The notes beneath the pieces are model-generated. The model worked only from the letters and a program-made list of their open reading frames with translations, made no database searches and was not told where the DNA came from. Shown here in pieces: positions 1 through 8,127 of a stretch of DNA of 34,198 nt. The stretch is from Anaerolineales bacterium (GTDB lineage Bacteria; Chloroflexota; Anaerolineae; Anaerolineales; Villigracilaceae), in assembly GCA_020060235.1 (NCBI GenBank), contig JAGVAO010000059.1, positions 1 through 34,198 on the forward strand, in the 5' to 3' direction. Each line of letters begins with the position of its first letter. The stretch's first letter is position 1. Made by a program: the position numbers and the translations under genes.

Positions 1-581
1 CCCTGCTCGATACGCGCCTGCTGCACCTGACCGGCATCACCCCTGCGCTTTCGCCCTCCTGCCGGGAAGTTGCCGCCGAGGCCCTGCGCCGCGCCAGGCT
101 GGCAAATGTCCCGGTCAGTTTTGATGTCAACTATCGCCAGAATCTATGGGGCGAATCCGAAGCCGCCGAGACTCTTTCTCCTCTCATCAGAGGCGTCGAT
201 TTGCTGTTCTGTTCTGCTGCTGATGCGGCGCGTCTGTTCGGTTTTACCGGCGATATGCAGGCTGTCGCCCAGGCCATGCTCGAATACAGCCAGGCGAGGT
301 CGGTGGTGGTCACTTTTGGCGAGCAGGGAATCCTGTTCTGGGATGGGCAGTCCTGGCGGCGCGAATTTGCCCGTCCGACCCAGGTGATTGACCGTCTTGG
401 GGCGGGCGATGCGCTTGCCGCGGGGGTGATTCACGGCTGGTTGGATGGCGACCTGGCTGCGGGGGGCCGTTATGGCGTCACCCTGGCCGCGCTGGCCCTC
501 AGCCAGTTTGGTGATATGGTGGTGACAACCCGCGCCGAACTGGAATCGCTGCTTGGGGGACAATCTATTTTGGTACGATAG
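1..581 (+). CDS. PfkB-family carbohydrate kinase, 3' part (5' end outside window)
   Basis: About 192 codons are readable from base 3 to a TAG at 579-581; the start lies upstream of the window. The fragment covers the C-terminal two thirds of a ribokinase/PfkB-type sugar kinase, which phosphorylates a small sugar or sugar acid with ATP in the cytosol. Visible family marks are HLTGI near the left edge, SFDVNYRQNLW (a typical PfkB segment seen in 2-keto-3-deoxygluconate and fructokinase-like members), and the signature DRLGAGDALAAG. The Asp of GAGD, encoded at 408-410, is the expected catalytic base; the usual Phe after GAGDA is Leu here. The FDxNYR segment and the overall look favour a 2-dehydro-3-deoxygluconokinase-like enzyme, but the substrate cannot be settled without the N-terminal part. 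Confidence 0.85.
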   Translation, partial: LLDTRLLHLTGITPALSPSCREVAAEALRRARLANVPVSFDVNYRQNLWGESEAAETLSPLIRGVDLLFCSAADAARLFGFTGDMQAVAQAMLEYSQARSVVVTFGEQGILFWDGQSWRREFARPTQVIDRLGAGDALAAGVIHGWLDGDLAAGGRYGVTLAALALSQFGDMVVTTRAELESLLGGQSILVR

Positions 582-632
582 GAGATTATTTATATCGTAT
601 AATCAAAGCATCTTGTGACAGATTGTACGATA
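573..632. promoter_or_regulatory. Candidate promoter with three GTACGATA-like motifs
   Basis: Between the kinase stop and the next start there is a perfect -10 box TATAAT at 598-603 without a convincing -35. The 8-mer GTACGATA occurs at 573-580 and again at 625-632, and an inverted copy with one mismatch (TATCGTAT) lies at 593-600, touching the -10 box. Centre-to-centre distances are 20 and 32 bp, close to two and three helical turns. This looks like a repressor operator set for the membrane protein/MFS unit that starts at 648. The promoter role is inferred; the repeats are seen directly. Confidence 0.45.
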
Positions 633-647
633 AAAGGAGGGAATAAA

Positions 648-1061
648 ATGTCTGCTATCGCATTTCGTATTTTTCTCATAGTCTGTTTGATAGTCTGGAT
701 TTTCTTGTTACCGGGTTTGCTTTCATATTTGGCGGGGCCGCATCACTCAGCAAAAAAGGTCTTGCAAGCGATTTCTTTCTTTTCTTCCCCGATTGCTTTG
801 CCGGTGGGCGGGTTGCTGGTGTTGAGCTGGTGGGCGTTGGTGGTTGTTTTTGGGCTTCTTGCCCTCATACTTATTTACCCGTTTTACTGGCTGCAGGTTC
901 GATTGTCCTCGGGCTGGTTGTTCAAAGCCTGGTACAATCTGTCCTTGCGCCTGCTTGGCTGGGTGCGCCGTCATATCGAACTTTTGCTTGGCCTGTTTCT
1001 GTTGCCTGAAAGCCATAGCGAAAGTGAAAAATCCCCAGGACTTACATTCCCAATCAGATAA
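648..1061 (+). CDS. Small hydrophobic membrane protein of unknown function
   Basis: The product is 137 residues. I chose ATG 648 because AAGGAGGG lies just upstream at 634-641; a GTG at 615 in the same frame has no ribosome binding site and would include that site in the coding region. The protein has a hydrophobic N-terminal segment (about residues 5-29), a long hydrophobic stretch at about 43-83 that can hold two helices, and an amphipathic, Arg/Trp-containing segment around 85-120. The hydrophilic tail is rich in Ser and Glu. I recognise no family. The next gene, an MFS transporter, starts only 5 bases after the stop, so both are almost certainly cotranscribed and this may be an accessory to the transporter, though nothing in the sequence proves it. 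Confidence 0.7.
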   Translation: MSAIAFRIFLIVCLIVWIFLLPGLLSYLAGPHHSAKKVLQAISFFSSPIALPVGGLLVLSWWALVVVFGLLALILIYPFYWLQVRLSSGWLFKAWYNLSLRLLGWVRRHIELLLGLFLLPESHSESEKSPGLTFPIR

Positions 1062-1066
1062 AGAAC

Positions 1067-2212
1067 ATGTCGTCTTTCTTCCCTTCCGCATTCTATTTTG
1101 CCTTCTTTGCGGGAATGGCGTTCCTGATGCCGTTCCTGGCCCTGTATTACCAGAGTATCGGTTTTAGCGGAACCCAAATCGGCCTGCTGACCGGTATCGC
1201 GCCGCTGGTTACGCTGGCCGGCGCGCCTTTCTGGACCGGGATTGCCGACTCGGCCCGCCGCCACAAAGCGGTGATGGTTTTGGCGATGCTGACGGTTATT
1301 AGCGCCATGCTGCTCATGCCCCGTTTTAGCGCGTTTGCCATCCTGTTTGCCCTGGTTGTTGTGTTTGCCTTCTTTGGTGCGCCGGTTGTTTCGCTGGCAG
1401 ACAGCGCCACCATGAACATGCTGGGCGAGAACAGGCAAAATTACGGAAAAATCCGGCTCTGGGGCGCGGTCGGGTGGGGACTGGTTGCGCCGGTGGCGGG
1501 CTTGGTGGTCGAGCGTCTCGGCCTTGCCTGGCCTTTTTACGGTTACGCAATCGGGATGGGTTTTGCGCTTTTGACTGCCCTGGCCTTCCATTTTCCATCC
1601 AGCCAGGTGGTTGTGCAATTCAGGGCCGGGATGCGTTCGCTATTAACCAGCCGCCGCTGGATGTCTTTCCTGTTGATGGTGCTATTGTGCGGGATAGGGA
1701 TGGCGACCGTAAACAGTTACTTATTTCTTCACATGCAGTCGCTGGGAATGAGCAAGACCCTGATGGGCCTTGCCTTGACGGTCTCGACATTTTCCGAGAT
1801 ACCTGTCATGTTTTTTGCGGGCCGATTCTTGAAGCGTTTTAATCCGCGCGATTTGCTCCTGCTGGCCTTGCTGGTGGTTGGGGCGCGCTTGCTGCTTTAT
1901 GCTGTCTCGGGCCAGGGTTGGCAAATCCTGCTGATTCAACTGGTGCATGGGTTCACCTTCCCGATTATCTGGGTGGCGGGTGTTGCCTATGCCGACAAGG
2001 TTGCGCCGCCGGGCCTTTCTGCCAGCGCGCAGGGCATGTTCAGCAGCACCCTGATGGGCGTGGGGGCGGCCCTGGGAGGCTTGCTGGGTGGCATTCTCTT
2101 GCAGGCATTCGGTTCCATCGGGATGTACTCTGTCGTTGGCGCGGGATTAACCGTTGTCGGGCTTTTCTTGCTTTTGCCCCGATTTTTGCCGGGAAAGAGA
2201 CAATCGGAGTAA
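1067..2212 (+). CDS. MFS transporter (MFS_1-like / LacY-HcaT-like)
   Basis: The 381-residue protein has about twelve hydrophobic segments with the two-half layout of the major facilitator superfamily. The loop after helix 2 reads GIADSARRHK, a diverged form of the MFS motif A (G-x-x-x-D-R-x-G-R-R). The opening pattern (a Phe-rich start, then ALYYQSIGFSGTQIGLL) is typical of the MFS_1-like/3-phenylpropionate transporter-like group, in which helix 1 is followed by a G-x-x-Q-I-G motif. The substrate is unknown. It starts 5 bases after the upstream small membrane protein with no strong ribosome binding site, which suggests translational coupling. A clean terminator hairpin follows the stop. Confidence 0.85.
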   Translation: MSSFFPSAFYFAFFAGMAFLMPFLALYYQSIGFSGTQIGLLTGIAPLVTLAGAPFWTGIADSARRHKAVMVLAMLTVISAMLLMPRFSAFAILFALVVVFAFFGAPVVSLADSATMNMLGENRQNYGKIRLWGAVGWGLVAPVAGLVVERLGLAWPFYGYAIGMGFALLTALAFHFPSSQVVVQFRAGMRSLLTSRRWMSFLLMVLLCGIGMATVNSYLFLHMQSLGMSKTLMGLALTVSTFSEIPVMFFAGRFLKRFNPRDLLLLALLVVGARLLLYAVSGQGWQILLIQLVHGFTFPIIWVAGVAYADKVAPPGLSASAQGMFSSTLMGVGAALGGLLGGILLQAFGSIGMYSVVGAGLTVVGLFLLLPRFLPGKRQSE

Positions 2213-2215
2213 TAC

Positions 2216-2250
2216 AAAAAAGATGACCTTGTGAACGGTCATCTTTTTTT
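2216..2250. terminator. Bidirectional intrinsic terminator
   Basis: A-rich AAAAAAGATGACC at 2216-2228 pairs with GGTCATCTTTTTT at 2237-2249 around an 8-base loop. Both strands end in a T-run, so it can stop the rightward MFS transcript and the leftward transcript of the gene ending at 2273. Confidence 0.85.
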
Positions 2251-2272
2251 GTCTAATTTTCAAAAATTGATT

Positions 2273-3298
2273 TTACGGGGTTGGCTCAGGGCTTGGTTCT
2301 TCTGTGACTTCAGGAGTAGCGGTGAACGGCTCCGGTGTTGCTGTCGGCGGGAAGCATTCGAGAACCAGGGCGTTATATTTGGCCTGGTATTCGGCGTCCA
2401 GTGCGCCGATAGCGGCGGATTGCTTCCACAGGTCAACGGCCCGGCAGCGGTCGCGCAGGTTTTGGTTTTCGTTGAATTGGTCGCCATATTTTAGCAGCGC
2501 AATGCGATAGCGTTCGGCGGCGGTTATGTTCGAGCCGTCGCGCAAGTTGGGGGTGAAGCGATACACCTCGCCGAAGAAGTTGACCGCCTGTGCCCAGTCC
2601 AGTTCCCAGTAAGAAGCGCCCTGGATGTACATGCGCGCAAAGTTGCGGTAGCCCGCGGCTTGCCCGTCCAGTGGGCCAAAGCGTTCGGCCAGCGTCAGGT
2701 CGTAGATGCCGCCTTCGAGGTTGGGGGGGTTGGCATAAATGCCTTGTCCAAGAATTTTTGCAGCTCCGCGATTGCGATAGGCCATGTAGTACATGCCATC
2801 CACCTGGGCGGTGCGATAAGTGACGTCTTTTTTGCGCAAGCTGTCAAGGGTGGCAATGGCGCCGTCCCAGTCAGATGCAGCCATCTGCGCCCGGGCTTGC
2901 TCGAAAATTGCTTCCTGGGCGCGCAGGTCGGGGGTCGGGGTAATGGTCGGGGTGGGTGTAATCGTCGGGCTGGGAGTAATTGCCATCTGGATTAGGATTT
3001 GCGCCAGCAGGTCGGCCCCGCCAGGGTAGGACGGGTCGTTTTTCAGGACATACTCGAGCCTTTGGCGGGCAACGTCGAAGCGTTTTGCGGCGAAATCTTC
3101 CTGCGCCATGGTAAATTGTTCGCCCAGCGCCTGTGAGCGGGTCGCATCGGCGGCCTGGACCCGGTCATTAACTCCCAGGCCGTACCCGCTCATGGTTCCG
3201 AGAACGAGCGAGACGGTCAGAATCAAGATTCCAATCAGGAATCCCAGGCGGGCTTTTTTGTGAATACGGGTTGGTTGTGTGTCAGATAAGTTGGTCAT
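2273..3298 (-). CDS. Membrane-anchored TPR-like protein with Thr/Pro-rich linker
   Basis: The 341-residue protein has a basic N terminus, one strong hydrophobic helix at about residues 18-42, and otherwise a soluble body, so it is probably a single-pass protein with its C-terminal part outside the membrane. Residues 57-105 and 126-185 resemble tetratricopeptide pairs (AxxxFAAKRFDVARQRLEYVL; ARAQMAASDWDGAIATLDSL). They are separated by a linker with three hexapeptide repeats of the form I-T-P-x-P-x at 107-124. A second Pro/Thr/Glu tail (TATPEP, TEEPSPEPTP) closes the protein. Such TPR proteins usually serve as scaffolds; no enzymatic motif is visible. It follows murJ on the same strand after 82 bases, with a candidate promoter in or near that gap. 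No clear ribosome binding site precedes ATG 3298. Confidence 0.65.
   Translation of the reverse strand: MTNLSDTQPTRIHKKARLGFLIGILILTVSLVLGTMSGYGLGVNDRVQAADATRSQALGEQFTMAQEDFAAKRFDVARQRLEYVLKNDPSYPGGADLLAQILIQMAITPSPTITPTPTITPTPDLRAQEAIFEQARAQMAASDWDGAIATLDSLRKKDVTYRTAQVDGMYYMAYRNRGAAKILGQGIYANPPNLEGGIYDLTLAERFGPLDGQAAGYRNFARMYIQGASYWELDWAQAVNFFGEVYRFTPNLRDGSNITAAERYRIALLKYGDQFNENQNLRDRCRAVDLWKQSAAIGALDAEYQAKYNALVLECFPPTATPEPFTATPEVTEEPSPEPTP
2927..2980 (-). repeat. Three 18-bp tandem repeats encoding I-T-P-x-P-x
   Basis: Three consecutive 18-base units (2963-2980, 2945-2962, 2927-2944 read on the minus strand) encode ITPSPT, ITPTPT and ITPTPD. They form the flexible linker between the two TPR-like regions and could change copy number by slippage. 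Confidence 0.75.
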
Positions 3299-3360
3299 TT
3301 TTTTGTTACGCTTTCGGGTTCTGCCGGCATTTTTAGCCAGCCTGGTTATGCAAGTCGGAT

Positions 3361-3366
3361 ATTATA
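3361..3366 (-). promoter_or_regulatory. Candidate -10 box for the TPR-like gene
   Basis: On the minus strand this reads TATAAT, 62 bases before ATG 3298 and just beyond the murJ stop. No good -35 is seen at the right distance, so the promoter is only a candidate. Confidence 0.35.
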
Positions 3367-3380
3367 CACGATTGGGATGA

Positions 3381-4901
3381 TTACAATCTGAAAAGCAATT
3401 TTACTTCAGTCCAGATGATTGCCAGGGCAACCAGCCCGCCGGTGGTAATTCCTATCAGCGCGGTGGAAATGGCCCCGCCGGGCAGGTAAACGGCTATTAA
3501 ATAGGCCAGCGTTCCGCCAACTGCCGCAGCCAGGATGCCGAGTGTGATTGGCCTGCCGACCTGCAAGGTGTGTTCGGTGCGGCGCGAGAGCAGGATGTAA
3601 AGCAGAGTCGCCTCGACGAGCAGGGATATTTCTGCGAGGGCAATCATCGGCGCGCCGATGGGGCGCAGGAAGTTGATGGTCAGCAGCCCCATGATACTGA
3701 ACAGGACGACGCGAAACAGCACCGCAAAAAGTGGAATGAGAGGCTCTTTGCGGGCATAGAAGGAGCGCCCGGCCAATTCGTGAATGTTATACCCGAGCAA
3801 GGTGAGCAGGAAGGCGCGGGTAGTCCAGGTGACGAGTTGGGACATTTCCTCGCCAAAACCAAAGACACCGCGCACCAACGGGTGAAGGCCGGTTGCCATA
3901 ACGGCCGCAATCGGCAGGCTGAGGGCAATCAGCACGCGCAGGGCACGCTCGACGGTTTGCATGAATGCCGTCCAATCTTTCCGGGCTGCAATCTCTGATA
4001 AGGCGGGAAGCATGACGATGGCTATCGCCGTGCCGATGATGGTTTGCGGCACCTGCATAATCATCCAGCCAAAGGTCAGGGCCGTGACTGCTCCATCCTG
4101 CTGCAATCGGGATGCAAAATTGTCGCGCAGTATCACAATCATCTGGATGCCACCCATGGTTAGCAGGCGCGGCCACATCAGGCGCAGGGCTTCGAGCAGG
4201 CCGCTGTTTGAAAGGTCGAGCGAGGGCGTCCAGCGAAATCCGTATTTAACCAGGGCCGGAACCTGGATGAGCAGGTGCATCAACGCGCCGATGATGACCC
4301 CGTACACCAGCCCCTGGATGCCAAAATGGGGAACGAGGAAGACTGCGCCGAAAATTTGACCCAGATTGTAGGCCGAGGGGGCCAGGCCGGGGGCCAGGAA
4401 GTGCTGGTTGGCCTGCAAACTCGCCATTACCAGCCCGCTGATTGAGAAAATAACCGTTGCGACCAGGTTGAGGCGCATCAGGTCGGCCAGCAGGTCGAGC
4501 TGTTCGGGCGGAAATCCCGGGGCGATAACCCGCGAAGCGATTTGTTCGGCAAAGAGCGCGACAATCAGCGCCACGCTACCGGTTACGACAAAGGCCAGGT
4601 TGGCGACCCGCGAGAACAGGTCCCAGGCGGCGGCGCGGTCTTTTTGGGTCAGGTATTCGGTCAGGAGGGGGATAAAAGCCATCGACAACGCGCCGCCCGA
4701 TATAAGGGCGAAAAGCACATCCGGCAGGTTGTTGGCGGCGTTGAAGGTGTCGAGCAGGTGAACCTCGTCCCGATACTGGAGCGAGATAATCCTTGTATGG
4801 ACAAAGGCCAGGATTTTGTTGATGCCAAACAGGAAAATGACCAGCAGGGCGTTCAGACTGGTGCGGGTTAGTTTGAATTTTTCGAGTATCGCAGGAATCA
4901 T
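3381..4901 (-). CDS. murJ: MurJ-like lipid II flippase (MVF family)
   Basis: The 506-residue polytopic protein, with about fourteen hydrophobic segments, belongs to the MurJ/MviN branch of the MOP flippases, which move lipid II across the cytoplasmic membrane for peptidoglycan synthesis. The signature region reads DTFNAANNLPDVLFALISGG then ALSMAFIP (residues 51-78), matching the family pattern D-x-F-x-A-x-x-x-P-x-x-x-x-x-x-x-x-x-G-A-x-x-x-A-F-x-P. Asp51 lines up with the conserved acidic residue of helix 1-2. The Arg found at the following position in E. coli MurJ (R52) appears to be Ala65 by my hand alignment, as in many Gram-positive-type homologues. GAGGTAA precedes ATG 4901 at a good distance. 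A related polysaccharide or O-antigen flippase is the alternative, but the signature favours MurJ. Confidence 0.88.
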   Translation of the reverse strand: MIPAILEKFKLTRTSLNALLVIFLFGINKILAFVHTRIISLQYRDEVHLLDTFNAANNLPDVLFALISGGALSMAFIPLLTEYLTQKDRAAAWDLFSRVANLAFVVTGSVALIVALFAEQIASRVIAPGFPPEQLDLLADLMRLNLVATVIFSISGLVMASLQANQHFLAPGLAPSAYNLGQIFGAVFLVPHFGIQGLVYGVIIGALMHLLIQVPALVKYGFRWTPSLDLSNSGLLEALRLMWPRLLTMGGIQMIVILRDNFASRLQQDGAVTALTFGWMIMQVPQTIIGTAIAIVMLPALSEIAARKDWTAFMQTVERALRVLIALSLPIAAVMATGLHPLVRGVFGFGEEMSQLVTWTTRAFLLTLLGYNIHELAGRSFYARKEPLIPLFAVLFRVVLFSIMGLLTINFLRPIGAPMIALAEISLLVEATLLYILLSRRTEHTLQVGRPITLGILAAAVGGTLAYLIAVYLPGGAISTALIGITTGGLVALAIIWTEVKLLFRL

Positions 4902-5046
4902 GCGTGTTTACCTCGTGTCATTGTTGGGTTGGAGGGCGAACCCCGCAATGATACCAGATGGCGGCTTTTGTATTGAGTTTATGATAGCCGGGCAGCCTGA
5001 TTGGGTTATTGCGCCGAAAACGTTTCCCAAATAACCAAAAGTACTA

Positions 5047-5075
5047 TTGACATCTATCCGCAACGGGAGAATAAT
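5047..5075 (+). promoter_or_regulatory. Sigma-70-type promoter of the subtilase gene
   Basis: TTGACA at 5047-5052 is followed after exactly 17 bp by AATAAT at 5070-5075. It is the best housekeeping promoter match in the window. Start of transcription is expected near 5082, giving a leader of about 60 bases before ATG 5142. Confidence 0.75.
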
Positions 5076-5080
5076 GACTC

Positions 5081-5102
5081 TACCTTTCATTTTTGAAAGG
5101 TA
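5081..5102 (+). other. Stem-loop at the expected 5' end of the subtilase mRNA
   Basis: TACCTTTC (5081-5088) and GAAAGGTA (5095-5102) form a perfect 8-bp stem with a 6-base loop. It coincides with the predicted transcription start and may stabilise the 5' end of the message, or be a regulator site in DNA form. Confidence 0.5.
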
Positions 5103-5141
5103 AGTTCCCCATACTTATCCCCACCCAAAGGAGAGAAATTC

Positions 5142-7049
5142 ATGAAACGCTTCACCCTGTTTGTCAGCATTGCGTTGATGCTTGTCCTTGTCCTTGGGCT
5201 GGCTGGTGTTTCCCAGGCTGCCCCCGATAAGAATGGCAAGACCCGTGTCTTTGTGCAGTTCGCGCCGAACGGGAAAGGCGTAGTGCAGAAAGCCCTGCAA
5301 AATGCGGGTGCTGAATTTCACTATGAATTTGACGACCTGAACACTTTCGCGGTTTCGCTTCCTGCCGCCGCTCTCGACGGCATCAGCCGCAACCCGAATG
5401 TTGTCCTGATTGAAGAGGACAGCCTGCGCTTTCCGATTGGCGTGATGGAATCTTCTTACTCCTCGCCTGCCGGGCAGGAAATTCCCTATGGCATCGACAT
5501 GGTGCAGGCCCGCGATGTCTGGGATGTAAACCGTGATGGCGTGGTGGATGATGGGGCGGTGACCGCTTCGAATCGCAAGTTGTGCATTATCGACTCGGGC
5601 TTTTACACCGGGCATGAAGATTTCCAAGGGTTGACAGTTTCCGGCTATAACGGCAACCTGCCCTGGAACCAGGATGGTTCCGGTCACGGCACCCATGTAG
5701 CCGGGACGATTGCGGCCGCCAATAACGCCCTCGGCGTGGTCGGCGTCACCCCCGGCACTGTCCAGCTTTATATCGTGCGCGTTTTTGGCAACGATGGCGC
5801 CTGGGCCTACTCTTCGAGCCTGATTGACGCCGCTTACAAGTGTCGCGATGCGGGCGCGAACATTATCAGTATGAGCCTGGGCGGCAGCCGTTCGAATCGC
5901 ACGGAGATGAATGGCTTCAATGCTCTTTACAATACCAATGGCATTCTTTCAATTGCGGCGGCCGGCAATGAAGGCACGAATGCCCATTCTTATCCCGCCT
6001 CCTATGATAGTGTCGTTTCTGTGGCGGCCATTGACAGCAACAAAGTTGTTGCCGATTTCTCGCAATATACCAACCAGGTTGAATTGGCTGCGCCGGGCGT
6101 GGGCGTGTTAAGCACCGTTCCGTACCTTGATAGCACCTCCATTACGGTGGATGGCGTTACTTACGCAGCCGGGCATGTGGATTTCTCGGCGCGCGGCACG
6201 GCCAGCGGCGCGCTTGCCAATGGCGGTTTGTGTGACACCACCAACTCGGCCTGGTCGGGTAAAGTTGTGCTCTGCGAACGCGGTGTCATCTCCTTCTATG
6301 ACAAAGTTCGCAATGTTCAGTTGAGCGGCGGCGCGGCGGCGGCGATTTACAACAATGTCCCCGGCGGTTTTCTTGGAACCCTGGGAGACGGCAACTCCTC
6401 GACCATTGTCGGCATCAGCCTGAGCCAGGAAGACGGTCAGTTCCTGGTCGCCAACAAATTGGAACAGTCGGCCACCGTTTCGAGCACCTATTCTGCCCCG
6501 GCCAGCGGCTATGAATACTACGACGGCACCTCGATGGCGACCCCGCATGTATCCGCAGTGGCGGCCCTGGTGTGGAGTTCTAAGCCGACGGCTACCAATG
6601 CTGAAATCCGCCAGGTTTTGCGCGATACGGCCGAAGACCTGGGCGCAGCCGGGCGTGACAACTACTATGGTTATGGTTTGGTGCAGGCCAAGGCCGCGAT
6701 TGACGCCCTCGGCGGCGGTGGCGGAGGAGAAGACCCGCTGGAACTGCATGTAGGCGATATGGCAGGTGTTAGCTCGGTTAAAGGCAAAAACTGGAGCGCG
6801 ACGGTAACGATTACCGCCCTCGACCAGAATAACCAGCCTGTTTCTGGTGTGGTTGTGACTGGCGCATGGAGCGGCGCCAAGACTGGAGCGGCATCCTGTA
6901 CGACGGGCAGCAACGGCGCATGCTCGGTTGCCACAGGCAGCATGAAATCTGGCACCAGTGTAACGTTCAGCGTGACCAACCTGGCCAAAGACGGTTATGT
7001 TTATAACGCCTCGGCCAATACCGTCTCCAGTGTTACAGTTCTAAAGTAA
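5142..7049 (+). CDS. Secreted subtilisin-like serine protease (S8) with PA insert and C-terminal Ig-like domain
   Basis: The 635-residue precursor has a clear signal peptide (MKRF, hydrophobic 6-22, cleavage likely after VSQA at 26). Residues 34-98 look like an I9-type propeptide that would guide folding and inhibit the enzyme. The catalytic domain shows Asp151 (CIIDSG), His182 (GSGHGTHVAGT), the oxyanion Asn276 (AAAGNEG) and Ser464 (GTSMATPHV), so the full triad is present. Between Asn and Ser, about residues 330-450, sits a protease-associated (PA) type insert with SGKVVLCERG, often involved in substrate access. A Gly6 linker (524-529) leads to a C-terminal beta-sandwich-like domain with two Cys (586, 594) that may form a disulfide. 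AAAGGAGAG lies before ATG 5142. The enzyme probably degrades extracellular protein. It is monocistronic: promoter and terminator are both visible. Confidence 0.93.
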   Translation: MKRFTLFVSIALMLVLVLGLAGVSQAAPDKNGKTRVFVQFAPNGKGVVQKALQNAGAEFHYEFDDLNTFAVSLPAAALDGISRNPNVVLIEEDSLRFPIGVMESSYSSPAGQEIPYGIDMVQARDVWDVNRDGVVDDGAVTASNRKLCIIDSGFYTGHEDFQGLTVSGYNGNLPWNQDGSGHGTHVAGTIAAANNALGVVGVTPGTVQLYIVRVFGNDGAWAYSSSLIDAAYKCRDAGANIISMSLGGSRSNRTEMNGFNALYNTNGILSIAAAGNEGTNAHSYPASYDSVVSVAAIDSNKVVADFSQYTNQVELAAPGVGVLSTVPYLDSTSITVDGVTYAAGHVDFSARGTASGALANGGLCDTTNSAWSGKVVLCERGVISFYDKVRNVQLSGGAAAAIYNNVPGGFLGTLGDGNSSTIVGISLSQEDGQFLVANKLEQSATVSSTYSAPASGYEYYDGTSMATPHVSAVAALVWSSKPTATNAEIRQVLRDTAEDLGAAGRDNYYGYGLVQAKAAIDALGGGGGGEDPLELHVGDMAGVSSVKGKNWSATVTITALDQNNQPVSGVVVTGAWSGAKTGAASCTTGSNGACSVATGSMKSGTSVTFSVTNLAKDGYVYNASANTVSSVTVLK

Positions 7050-7066
7050 ACCGCTGTTGATTTTAC

Positions 7067-7105
7067 GAAAACGGGATGGCTGCTCAAGGCAGTCATCCCG
7101 TTTTC
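7067..7105. terminator. Strong intrinsic terminator between convergent genes
   Basis: The arms 7067-7083 and 7089-7105 form a stem of about 17 bp with one G-T wobble and a 5-base loop. The outer part is GAAAACGGGATG/CATCCCGTTTTC, so both directions end in a T-rich run. It serves the subtilase and the oxidoreductase gene whose stop begins at 7105. Confidence 0.88.
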
Positions 7106-8118
7106 TATTTCCTGAATTCCCCAAGTAATTCTTGCCACCAGGTGTCTTTTTTCCCAGGTTCAAAGGGGATGTAAAGCGTCAGGCGTTCGGCCAGGGGGCC
7201 GTATCGCGCCCTGAGGGCTTGGGCCAGTTCCCGGGGGCTGCCAGCCTCGGTCACAAACGCGGACAGGATTTCGTCGCTGACGAGGCCCGGCATCGCGTCC
7301 CATTCGCCGCGCGCGGCCAGCAACGAGAGTTTTTCGGCGGTTTCCTCCCAGCCGTGCAAGGCCATGACCGGGCGGTAGGAGGGTGTCGAAGCGTAGAATG
7401 AAACCTGCTGGCGGCAGAATTCTCGCTCCTTCTCGTCGGTCGCGGCAAAAACGGAGGCCGAGACAACAATCTTCGCCTTGTCGCGGCCCTCCTTTGCCGC
7501 TCCCGCCGCAATGGCCGGATGCAGGATTTCGCGCAGGTAATCGGGGGTGTGAAACGGGTGGACGAGAAATCCGTCGCATAGTTCCCCGGCCAGTTTTGCC
7601 AGCCCCGTATTCACCCCGGCAATGTAAATCGGGATGCCCGCTTCGCCCACTTTAGGCAGCGGACCAGGATTGAAGAACGGTGCCATGAGCGTAATTTTGT
7701 AATACTCGCCGCGCTGGTTAAGTGGCGCGCCGGTTTGCCAGGTGTTCCACAGGGCGCGCATGACCAGGATTTGCTCGCGCAACTTTCCCGTGACCGAGTC
7801 TGGCCAGGCCATGCCAAAGCGGCGTTCGATATGCGCCTTGACCTGTGTCCCCAGCCCGAGAATAAATCTGCCCTTCGATTGCGCGGCCAGGTCCCAGGCG
7901 GTGTAGGCCAGGGTGGCCGGGGAGCGGGCAAAGGAGACGGCAATGCCCGTGCCGAGCAGGATGCGGCTGGTGTGTTCCGCCGCCAGGGCATGTGGCAGGA
8001 AAGGGTCGTGCCGGGTTTCGGTCGTCCAGAGCGCATCGAAGCCGGTGGATTCGGCGGCTTTGGCGATGGCGGGCACGTCAGCAAGGCGTGTCGGGGGGAG
8101 CGCTGCATCCAGTTTCAT
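7105..8118 (-). CDS. LLM-class F420-dependent oxidoreductase (MSMEG_2256-like)
   Basis: The 337-residue protein has the luciferase-like monooxygenase fold pattern: an N-terminal strand MKLDAALPP, GFDALWTTETRHDPFLP (residues 26-42), then RILLGTGIAVSFARSP and GRFILGLGTQVKAHIERRFG. These segments match the F420-binding subfamily modelled as the MSMEG_2256 family, so a hydride transfer with coenzyme F420 is likely; FMN-dependent relatives cannot be excluded. The downstream AGELCDGFLVHPF segment is also typical. It is the last of a leftward run and starts 9 bases after the M42 peptidase stop, so the two are cotranscribed. Presence of F420 chemistry fits Chloroflexota or Actinobacteria. The substrate is unknown. 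Confidence 0.85.
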   Translation of the reverse strand: MKLDAALPPTRLADVPAIAKAAESTGFDALWTTETRHDPFLPHALAAEHTSRILLGTGIAVSFARSPATLAYTAWDLAAQSKGRFILGLGTQVKAHIERRFGMAWPDSVTGKLREQILVMRALWNTWQTGAPLNQRGEYYKITLMAPFFNPGPLPKVGEAGIPIYIAGVNTGLAKLAGELCDGFLVHPFHTPDYLREILHPAIAAGAAKEGRDKAKIVVSASVFAATDEKEREFCRQQVSFYASTPSYRPVMALHGWEETAEKLSLLAARGEWDAMPGLVSDEILSAFVTEAGSPRELAQALRARYGPLAERLTLYIPFEPGKKDTWWQELLGEFRK

Positions 8119-8127
8119 GGCGATTCC

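Noticed and set aside
615-647. GTG start at 615 for the small membrane protein
   Set aside because: No ribosome binding site precedes it and the AAGGAGGG that serves ATG 648 would fall inside the coding region.
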